Assembly: GCF_029625315.1 (NCBI RefSeq)
Contig: NZ_CP121110.1
Location: 728,501 to 792,500, forward strand
DNA length: 64,000 bases
Source: Flavobacterium ginsengisoli
GTDB lineage: Bacteria > Bacteroidota > Bacteroidia > Flavobacteriales > Flavobacteriaceae
Reading direction: 5' to 3'
The position numbers and the translations under genes were made by a program. Shown here piece after piece: positions 56,786 through 64,000 of the stretch. The notes below the pieces were generated by a model, which made no database searches, was not told where the DNA came from, and saw only the letters and a program-made list of their open reading frames with translations. How positions within the stretch are numbered: position 1 is the first letter of the stretch; every line of letters starts with the position of its first letter.

Positions 56786-58033
56786 TTAAAATAAATCTTT
56801 GTTGATGGTACTATTTAACTCTTCACCTGCTAATACTACTTTTTTCTTTAATTCGTTTAACTGAATTATTGCCTGATTGTAGCTTTCCATAAAGTCGGTA
56901 AATTCTAAAAGGCTTACATTTCGTTTTTGAAAATTAGTTAGCATTCCGTTGTAAACTGCTTCAAAATCTGAATTTACAGTTGGTTTAATCACACTGTAGT
57001 TTTGTCTTGATTCATCCCATTTTGTCCAGGCTGAAGTAATTTCAGTTTGCAGCTGTAGTTCAAAATTTTGTTTTTCAACTTTAGATTGTTCTAAAATAGT
57101 TTGAGCATATTTAATGTTTCCTTTGTTTTTATTCCATAACGGTAGCGGAATACCAAGGCTAACATTAGATTCTTTATTAAAAGCTCCACTTCGCTGATCG
57201 TAATTTGCACCTAAAGTAAGATCTGGAATTGCAAGCGATTTCTGCCATTTTACATTTATTTCATTAGCCTCTATTTCTTTTTGTTTTGCTAAATAATCAG
57301 GTCGATTTGCAATCGCTTGTTCTTCGAAACTTTTAATATCTAAAGGAATAATTTTTAAATATTTATTCGAATCATCTTTACTTACAACTGGAATTACATT
57401 TTCAGTTTCATTCATTAAAAGCTTTAGATTTGCTTGCTCTTCTATATTGTTATTTACAACTTCTAGTCGTTCATTTTTGAAATTAAGATATAAAGATTGC
57501 AAACGAACAACATCTTTTAAAGGAATATTGCCTTTTTGAGCCTGAACAGAATAAGAATTGATTAAATCTTCGATATGAGCCAATTGTTTATCCGTGTTTT
57601 CAAGATTTTTACTGTTGTAGTAGACAGTATAAAAACTTTTACGAAGTTGTAGTTTTAAGGTGCGCATTAAATCATTAAATGATAATTCTGCCAATTGAGC
57701 ATTAGTTTGTGCGAGTTTAACTTCGTTACGTTTTTTACCGCCAAGATAAATCAGCTGTTCGATACCAAATGCTTTTTGCCCTTCTTTCCCGATGTCAAAA
57801 AACTTGTCTCTTTCAGGGTTATACGCATTAAGTTCGGCAGTGATGGTTGGGTTGTCCCAAATTCGGGCTTGAATGGCTAGAGCTTTTGAAGCATCAATAT
57901 TGTACTGTGACGCTAAGAGAAATAAATTCTTTTTTAAGAATTGGCTTTCACAGTCTTCTAAGGTAGCTGTTTTTTGGGCTATTGCAGCTTGATTTAGAAC
58001 TGCAAATAACAGCAATGCGAATAACTTTTTCAT
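56786..58033 (-). CDS. TolC-family outer-membrane efflux protein
   Basis: Outer-membrane channel of the second efflux system, 415 residues, signal MKKLFALLLFAVLNQAAIAQ and two OEP halves (IDASKALAIQARIWDNPTITAEL and NVSLGIPLPLWNKNKGNIKYAQ). First structural gene of the operon, starting 85 nt beyond the histidine kinase stop. Operon order OMF-MFP-RND differs from the first system (RND-OMF-MFP), consistent with independent origin. Confidence 0.91.
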   Translation of the reverse strand: MKKLFALLLFAVLNQAAIAQKTATLEDCESQFLKKNLFLLASQYNIDASKALAIQARIWDNPTITAELNAYNPERDKFFDIGKEGQKAFGIEQLIYLGGKKRNEVKLAQTNAQLAELSFNDLMRTLKLQLRKSFYTVYYNSKNLENTDKQLAHIEDLINSYSVQAQKGNIPLKDVVRLQSLYLNFKNERLEVVNNNIEEQANLKLLMNETENVIPVVSKDDSNKYLKIIPLDIKSFEEQAIANRPDYLAKQKEIEANEINVKWQKSLAIPDLTLGANYDQRSGAFNKESNVSLGIPLPLWNKNKGNIKYAQTILEQSKVEKQNFELQLQTEITSAWTKWDESRQNYSVIKPTVNSDFEAVYNGMLTNFQKRNVSLLEFTDFMESYNQAIIQLNELKKKVVLAGEELNSTINKDLF

Positions 58034-58117
58034 TGTATTGTTTTTGGATTATACAAATATGCTATCAACAGGCTTTAGGGGAGCTTAAAATCTACCTTAA
58101 AAATAGCTTAAAAAAGT

Positions 58118-59479
58118 TTATAATTCGAAAAATAATTGAAATAAATTCGTGTTAATATTTGGAGTTGAGTAGATTATGTTGGCTTTATGAACTGTCAAAA
58201 TGCGATGGACAATTCTTAGACCAAGACCGAATCCAGAAGTTCTTTTTGAATTTTGCCCACGCATAAAAGGTTCAAAAAGACTTTTTTGTTCTTCTTCGCT
58301 AAGAGTGTTTCCAGTATTTGATACTGAAATTATAAGATGATAATGATCAGTGCTTATTTTTACTTTTGCCTGTTTGTTATCGGAGTAGATGTAGGCATTC
58401 TTTAAAATGTTGGTTAAAGCAATTTCTAGAAGATTTTTATTTCCTTTTATTTCTAAAGCGGTATCCAAATCATCACTTTCTTCCATTTCAAAAAGAATAG
58501 CAAAATCTGGAAATGTTTTGTTGATTTTTTCTATCGAAGAGAATAAAATCTCATCTATACGCTGAGTTTCATTGTTTTCTGTTCTTCTATTATCAATTTT
58601 AGAAAGAATCAATAGAGAATTAATCAACTCTCCTAAATGATTAACATCGGCTAATATATTATTTAGAAAAGAACTGTTTTTTGGTTTTATATCAGGATCG
58701 GCAATAGCATTTTCGATCTGCGAAGTCATTCTAGAAAGAGGCGTCCTTAATTCGTGCGAGGCATGAGCAGTAAATTCTTTTTGTTTTTGATAGGAAACTT
58801 CTATTCGATCCATCATAAAGTTAAACTCATCAGCAAGGAGATCAACTTCGTTCTTCGTGCTATTAGATGCAATTCTGGTATCGAGATTGTTTTCGTTTAT
58901 GTTTTTTATTTTCTGATGAAAAGCAAGAAGCGGATCCATTGCTTTTCTAACCATAAAAGAAGTTAATAGCCAGCAGATTGTGGTAAAGAAAATGTACGAA
59001 ACAACTAATGTGTATCTTAAAAAAAGAAGTTTCTTTTTTCCGTAATCATCTGTCGCAGAAATTAGAGCATAAAAATCTTTATCGTTCGTATCGTAAAAAA
59101 CGCCATAAACTTCGTAATCTCCTTGCTGTTTAAAAAAGGTTTTATTCTTTTTTAAATATTTTAAATCTTCAACAGACCAATTGATTTTTGCATCATCGAT
59201 ACTGCTATAAATAAGTTTATAATTAGAATCAAAAACTAAGGTTTTCTCATCATAAAGTTTATTAATAGAGTTCTGGTCTATTATTTTTAAAAGCTGATTG
59301 TCGACTTGTTTGACATTTACCAATAATTTAATATTCGATAAAGCCTTAATTTCTAATCGATCTCTAAACTCTTCTTTTCTATAATTAGAATACAAAATGA
59401 ATATCACTGTAGATGCCAGTCCAAAAAGAATGGTAAACAGTAAACTGACTAAAAGTGATATTCTATTTTTTAATGTCAT
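58118..59479 (-). CDS. Sensor histidine kinase of the second efflux system
   Basis: 453-residue membrane kinase with two membrane helices (about residues 8-30 and 156-178), a periplasmic sensor of about 125 residues, a HAMP-like linker (RKAMDPLLAFHQKIKNI), phosphoacceptor His242 in HASHELRTPLSR, and ATPase motifs (NKNLLEIALTNILKNAYIY, FGLGLRIVHRI). It overlaps the response regulator by 4 nt and is followed by the efflux genes, so it probably senses periplasmic metal (CzcS/CusS role). The sensor domain shows no obvious metal-binding cluster. Confidence 0.92.
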   Translation of the reverse strand: MTLKNRISLLVSLLFTILFGLASTVIFILYSNYRKEEFRDRLEIKALSNIKLLVNVKQVDNQLLKIIDQNSINKLYDEKTLVFDSNYKLIYSSIDDAKINWSVEDLKYLKKNKTFFKQQGDYEVYGVFYDTNDKDFYALISATDDYGKKKLLFLRYTLVVSYIFFTTICWLLTSFMVRKAMDPLLAFHQKIKNINENNLDTRIASNSTKNEVDLLADEFNFMMDRIEVSYQKQKEFTAHASHELRTPLSRMTSQIENAIADPDIKPKNSSFLNNILADVNHLGELINSLLILSKIDNRRTENNETQRIDEILFSSIEKINKTFPDFAILFEMEESDDLDTALEIKGNKNLLEIALTNILKNAYIYSDNKQAKVKISTDHYHLIISVSNTGNTLSEEEQKSLFEPFMRGQNSKRTSGFGLGLRIVHRILTVHKANIIYSTPNINTNLFQLFFEL

Positions 59480-60156
59480 TCTTGATCGCTTAGATAGTAA
59501 CCGTAACCAACTTTGGTGTGAATAAGTTTTATTTCGTGATCCTTGTCGATTTTCTTTCTTAAAAAGTTGATATAAACTTCAATTGTATTTTGATTAGTTT
59601 CGATATGATAATCCCAAAGTTTTTCTGCAATAAATTGTTTAGAAAGTACTTTTCCTTTGGCATGAGCCAAAATTAAAATCAATTTAAACTCTTTAGGAGT
59701 AAGTTTTATTTCTTCGCCAGATCTAAAAACTTTCATGTCTTCTTCGTAAATTTCTAAATCTTTGACCACAATTTTGCTCTCTATCTGTTGCGGAACTTCC
59801 TTTCGTCTTAAAAGAGATTGTACTCTAGCATATAATTCTTCAAAATGAAATGGTTTTACTAGATAATCGTCTGCGCCATTATCAAAAGAAGATAATTTGT
59901 CTTCAATTTCACTAAAAGCGGTCAACATTATTATTGGCGTTTTAATATCAATTTTACGAATGTCTTTGCACACCTCTATTCCGTTTAATCCAGGAACATT
60001 GATGTCAAGAATAATCAAATCATATTCGTACGGAAAATACTTTTTCAGCAACAATGAGCCATCATAATATGGAACACACTCGAACTTCTTTGAGGTAAAG
60101 AAGGCAGAGATTTCTTTAGACAAAGTAAAATCGTCTTCGAGCAGTAATATTTTCAT
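59476..60156 (-). CDS. OmpR-family response regulator of the second efflux system
   Basis: 226 residues from the ATG at 60156. Receiver domain with Asp51 (YDLIILDINVPG), acidic pair at Glu7-Asp9, Thr (IIMLTAFS) and Lys (YLVKPF); then an OmpR winged-helix domain (LTPKEFKLILILAHAKGKVLSKQFI, TIEVYINFLRKKID). A longer frame back to 60183 would add a nine-residue hydrophobic lead (MVEFLNLPR) before the canonical receiver start, so the later ATG is preferred. Head of the RR-HK-efflux operon; likely activator of the pump. Confidence 0.93.
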   Translation of the reverse strand: MKILLLEDDFTLSKEISAFFTSKKFECVPYYDGSLLLKKYFPYEYDLIILDINVPGLNGIEVCKDIRKIDIKTPIIMLTAFSEIEDKLSSFDNGADDYLVKPFHFEELYARVQSLLRRKEVPQQIESKIVVKDLEIYEEDMKVFRSGEEIKLTPKEFKLILILAHAKGKVLSKQFIAEKLWDYHIETNQNTIEVYINFLRKKIDKDHEIKLIHTKVGYGYYLSDQE

Positions 60157-60220
60157 TCTGGGGAGATTTAAAAATTCGACCATTTGATGAAATAGCGGAA
60201 TTTAGTGTGGTATTGTTTTT

Positions 60221-61309
60221 TTAATTAAAGTAAGAGAACGTCTCGTTGTTCTCGATTTTCAGTAGTGACTCATAAATTAGCTTAATAACATTTTCAACAT
60301 CATCTCTATGAACCATTTCTACTGTTGTATGCATATAACGCAAAGGAAGCGAAATTAATGCAGAGGGAACACCGCCATTGCTATAAGCAAAAGCATCAGT
60401 ATCTGTTCCAGTTGCACGTGAAGTAGCGTGTCTCTGAAAAGGAATTTTATTTTCTGAAGCTACGTCTACAATCAAATCACGTAATTTATTCTGAATTGCT
60501 GGTGAATAGCCAATAACAGGACCTTTGCCCATTTTAAGATCACCTTCTACCTTTTTATCAATCATTGGGGTAGTGGTGTCATGGCAAACATCAGTAACAA
60601 TCGCTACATTTGGTTTTATTCTGTGCGCAATCATTTCAGCTCCACGGAGACCAATTTCTTCCTGAACAGAATTCACAATATACAAACCAAAAGGAAGCTT
60701 TTTATTGTTTTCTTTTAATAAACGAGCAACTTCAGCAATCATAAAACCGCCCATTCTATTATCGATAGCGCGACAGACAAATTTGTTTTCGTTTAAGATT
60801 ATAAATTCATCAGGATACGTAATCACACATCCAACATGAACACCTAAAGCTTCAACTTGCTCTTTGTTTTCGCAACCTAAATCAATAAAAATATTACTTA
60901 GTTTAGGAATTTCTTCTTTGTCGCGTAAACGAGTATGAATTGCTGGCCATCCAAAAACGCCTTTTACGATTCCATTTTTAGTATGAATATTAACTCTTTT
61001 AGAAGGAGCAATCTGATGATCTGAACCACCATTTCGTATTACATATACTAAACCATCTTCTGTAATGTAGTTTACATACCAAGAAATTTCATCCGCATGC
61101 CCTTCAATAACAACTTTATACGGTGCGTCAGGATTAATTACTCCAACAGCAGTTCCGTAAGTATCAGTAATAAAGGTGTCAATATAAGGTTTTAAATAGT
61201 TCATCCAAAGTTTCTGGCCTTCACTTTCGTAACCAGTAGGGGAAGCGTTATTTAGGTAGCTTTCTAAGAATGCTAGAGAAGTATCGTTTAAGATAGAATT
61301 TGTGCTCAT
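60221..61309 (-). CDS. M42-family aminopeptidase
   Basis: Cytosolic metallo-aminopeptidase of 362 residues. Metal ligands appear as EGHADEISW (His71, Asp73), AIDNRMGG (Asp182), NSVQEEIGLRGA (Glu216-Glu217) and MHTTVEMVHRDD near the C-terminus. The TET/M42-type dinuclear zinc or cobalt enzymes cleave N-terminal residues from oligopeptides. Divergent from the DUF4294 gene. Confidence 0.93.
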   Translation of the reverse strand: MSTNSILNDTSLAFLESYLNNASPTGYESEGQKLWMNYLKPYIDTFITDTYGTAVGVINPDAPYKVVIEGHADEISWYVNYITEDGLVYVIRNGGSDHQIAPSKRVNIHTKNGIVKGVFGWPAIHTRLRDKEEIPKLSNIFIDLGCENKEQVEALGVHVGCVITYPDEFIILNENKFVCRAIDNRMGGFMIAEVARLLKENNKKLPFGLYIVNSVQEEIGLRGAEMIAHRIKPNVAIVTDVCHDTTTPMIDKKVEGDLKMGKGPVIGYSPAIQNKLRDLIVDVASENKIPFQRHATSRATGTDTDAFAYSNGGVPSALISLPLRYMHTTVEMVHRDDVENVIKLIYESLLKIENNETFSYFN

Positions 61310-61390
61310 AAAAATATTTTTCCGCTAAAATATAAATTTGGTATCAGAGTTGTGTATAAATATATAATTTTACACTTAAATTATGATTCA

Positions 61391-62071
61391 ATGAGATTAA
61401 CCACCTTTTTATTTTTACTCTTAGTTTGTTTTTCTTCCAAAGCCCAAGTTACTCCTAAAGAGAACGAGCAAATGGGATATATATTAACAGAAAGAGATTC
61501 TATTTTAGGCGATACTATTCAGCTTCCAGAAATAATTATTTCAAAAGGACAAAAGATGAGTCCTGAGGAAATGAAACAATTTCAAATTCTTCAAAATAGA
61601 GTGTATAAAGTATATCCATATGCTAAGCTGGCAGCAGAGCGATTAACGGCTTTGAATAATGGAATGTCACGTTTAAAAACGAGTCGAGAAAAAAAGAAGT
61701 ATTTTAAAATCGTCGAAGATTATTTAAATAACGAATTCGAAGAAAGACTTAAAAAGCTTTCTAGAAAACAAGGTCAGATTTTAGTAAAGCTTGTTCATCG
61801 TCAAACAGGAATTACAACTTATGAACTAATCAAAACATTAAAAAGCGGATTCAAAGCTTTTGTTTCTAATACAACCGCCAATTTGTTTGACATTAGTTTA
61901 AAAGAAGAATATAAGCCATACGATGTAAACGAAGACTATCTAATAGAAACAATATTAGTTCGAGCATTTGAATCTGGCCGATTAATAAATCAAAAACCAG
62001 CCACTCCGATAGATTATGAAGATCTATCAGAAAAATGGCAACAGAAAGCCAAAGACTTAAATAAAAAATAA
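61391..62071 (+). CDS. DUF4294 family exported protein
   Basis: 226 residues starting at ATG 61391, which begins the signal peptide MRLTTFLFLLLVCFSSKAQ; a longer frame back to 61352 adds 13 residues without a signal. The mature protein has the DUF4294 signature LQNRVYKVYPYAKLAAERLTALNNGMS and LSRKQGQILVKLVHRQTGITTYELIK. Family of unknown function, restricted largely to Bacteroidota. Divergent from the M42 gene; a -7-like box TAAATTTG is at 61333-61340. Confidence 0.87.
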   Translation: MRLTTFLFLLLVCFSSKAQVTPKENEQMGYILTERDSILGDTIQLPEIIISKGQKMSPEEMKQFQILQNRVYKVYPYAKLAAERLTALNNGMSRLKTSREKKKYFKIVEDYLNNEFEERLKKLSRKQGQILVKLVHRQTGITTYELIKTLKSGFKAFVSNTTANLFDISLKEEYKPYDVNEDYLIETILVRAFESGRLINQKPATPIDYEDLSEKWQQKAKDLNKK

Positions 62072-62106
62072 TACTATATATAAAGGACTACTATATATAA
62101 TGTAAG

Positions 62107-62145
62107 ACCCGGCAGTTTTTTGAAAACCTGTCGGGTTTGCTTTTT
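62107..62145 (+). terminator. Rho-independent terminator after the DUF4294 gene
   Basis: 9-bp stem (ACCCGGCAG / CTGTCGGGT with one G-T pair), 12-nt loop and a T run. Confidence 0.85.
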
Positions 62146-62159
62146 ATATGCATATAATA

Positions 62160-62500
62160 TAAGTATGGAATATGGTGCCGGGCAGATGTGAAGTATTAAG
62201 CTTTAATGATAAATGGGATCCGTTTCCCGCTATGCGCTTCAATCTTTTTGTTCCGAATGCCTGCAAAAAAGGATTTCCGCTTCCATCGGAGCCATGGAGG
62301 AGCTTTTCTGGAATGCATTTTTACGTAAATCGCCCCTTTAAGAATATAAGAAGCCGCGCAAAAAGGGCGGCAAATGGCGGAACCCCCGCAAAAGCGGCAT
62401 TCCAAAACCCCGATGAAACGGCAAAACCGCACTGCAGCTCAGAAAAACCCCACAAGCCATCAAAAAAAAAGCAGAGCGTAAAGGGTGTGTTATGAGACAG
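62160..62500 (+). other. rRNA-operon upstream region with a disrupted small ORF
   Basis: This ~340-nt stretch is richer in GC and in CGC/GCC codons than the rest of the window. It contains an opening MVPGRCEVLSFNDKWDPF... frame from 62172 and, shifted near 62268, a sensible ending ISASIGAMEELFWNAFLRKS to a stop about 62340. A short conserved-looking ORF of this kind occurs ahead of rRNA operons in Flavobacterium as I recall it, but its coding status is unclear. Beyond 62340 come short GC-rich inverted patterns and A runs with no gene. Confidence 0.4.
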
Positions 62501-62546
62501 TTAAGAAAAAGATTGAAAAAAGATTGAAAAAAGCGGACAAAAAAGC

Positions 62547-62576
62547 TTGGAAAAGCGGAAAAAGGTTCTACTTTTG
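62547..62576 (+). promoter_or_regulatory. rRNA promoter P1
   Basis: TTG (62547-62549), 19-nt spacer, TACTTTTG (62569-62576), followed by CACCCGC. First of three tandem promoters ahead of the 16S gene. Confidence 0.8.
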
Positions 62577-62669
62577 CACCCGCAACAGCGAAACGCTCAT
62601 CGAAATGCCGGCAAGGGAATAAGAATTAAAAAGGAAAGAAATTTTCTAAAAAAAAAGATTCGAAAAAGC

Positions 62670-62700
62670 TTGCGAGATTTGAAAAAGCGATTTACATTTG
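62670..62700 (+). promoter_or_regulatory. rRNA promoter P2
   Basis: TTG (62670-62672), 20-nt spacer, TACATTTG (62693-62700), followed by CACCCCGC. Second tandem promoter. Confidence 0.82.
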
Positions 62701-62795
62701 CACCCCGCAAAACACGGAAAGCTCTTTGATAGACTGGGAAGGAAAAAAGAAAAATGGAGGCGAAAATAAAGCTTCAAAATTTTTCAAATTTTTTC

Positions 62796-62826
62796 TTGCA
62801 GGTTTAAAAAATTAGTTTTAGTTTTG
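62796..62826 (+). promoter_or_regulatory. rRNA promoter P3
   Basis: TTG (62796-62798), 20-nt spacer, TAGTTTTG (62819-62826), followed by CACCCGC. Nearest promoter to the 16S gene, about 170 nt upstream of its mature 5' end. Confidence 0.82.
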
Positions 62827-62893
62827 CACCCGCTTTGAAACACAAGCGATGAAGAAATAGAGACACGTTCGTAGACATATTGAATTGACAGCC

Positions 62894-62915
62894 GTTCTGA
62901 AAGAGATTTCAGAAC
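62894..62915 (+). promoter_or_regulatory. Leader hairpin in the pre-16S transcript
   Basis: Perfect 9-bp stem (GTTCTGAAA / TTTCAGAAC) with a GAGA tetraloop of the GNRA class, between promoter P3 and the 16S gene. Possible antitermination or processing element; role inferred from position. Confidence 0.6.
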
Positions 62916-62996
62916 ATAAAGAATAAGAGCATTAGAATCGAGAGATTCGATAAAGAACCGCTAAGTTTAGCGCATCGCAATATAATATTAAAATAT

Positions 62997-64000
<1,004 letters not shown>

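Noticed and set aside
62547..62729. A short frame with many lysines inside the rRNA leader
   Set aside because: It overlaps promoters P1 and P2 and the A-rich leader; composition explains it.

Overview
The window comes from a Flavobacterium-like member of the Bacteroidota. The evidence is AT-rich DNA, a 16S rRNA start of Flavobacterium type at the right edge, gliding genes gldF/gldG beside dnaN, a type IX secretion (T9SS) sorting tail on a giant SprB-repeat adhesin, and promoters of the Bacteroidota form TTG-N20-TAnnTTTG. No CRISPR array, tRNA, prophage or insertion sequence was seen.

Layout. 1-2.6 kb: end of a nitrous-oxide-reductase maturation cluster (nosF/nosY-type ABC genes), a group III truncated globin and a Crp/Fnr regulator. 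2.8-11.5 kb: an OmpA-family barrel protein and a ~2,430-residue adhesin with about 21 SprB repeats. 11.6-16.1 kb: a methyltransferase-like protein, a tail-collar protein and an MscS channel. 16.2-21.5 kb: HxlR regulator, DUF4870 protein, LytS/LytTR two-component pair and a three-gene membrane operon. 21.7-27.7 kb: first heavy-metal RND efflux operon. 28-30 kb: oleate hydratase. 30.1-35.9 kb: complete ligase-associated DNA damage response cluster (PdeM, DEXH helicase, ATP-dependent ligase, MBL-fold exonuclease). 36-44.7 kb: FrnE/DsbA protein, dnaN, gldG, gldF, small proteins, SAM hydrolase, phoH. 44.8-48.6 kb: small proteins, HAD phosphatase, DUF502 protein, purC. 48.8-52.4 kb: three paralogous ankyrin-repeat exported proteins, a GH26 mannanase and an SRPBCC protein. 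52.5-60.2 kb: second RND efflux operon with its own sensor kinase and response regulator. 60.2-62.1 kb: M42 aminopeptidase and DUF4294 protein. 62.1-64 kb: rRNA leader with three tandem promoters, then 16S rRNA running off the window.

A dominant feature is the number of frameshifts. At least thirteen genes are broken by one-base-type indels although the reading continues intact in another frame. Many lie in A/T runs, and a second class inserts one pyrimidine in a G-Y-Y-GC context. These are more likely residual sequencing errors than real gene loss, so I report such genes as single broken loci (type pseudogene, or three CDS pieces for the adhesin) and describe the repaired reading.

The most unusual loci are the ankyrin trio, whose first two copies share an ECF-sigma-like promoter at identical distance from the start codon, and a diverged duplicate of the purC 3' end lying just in front of the GH26 gene. 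Two intergenic elements (a 110-bp REP/MITE-like element and a 243-bp inverted repeat) are also notable.
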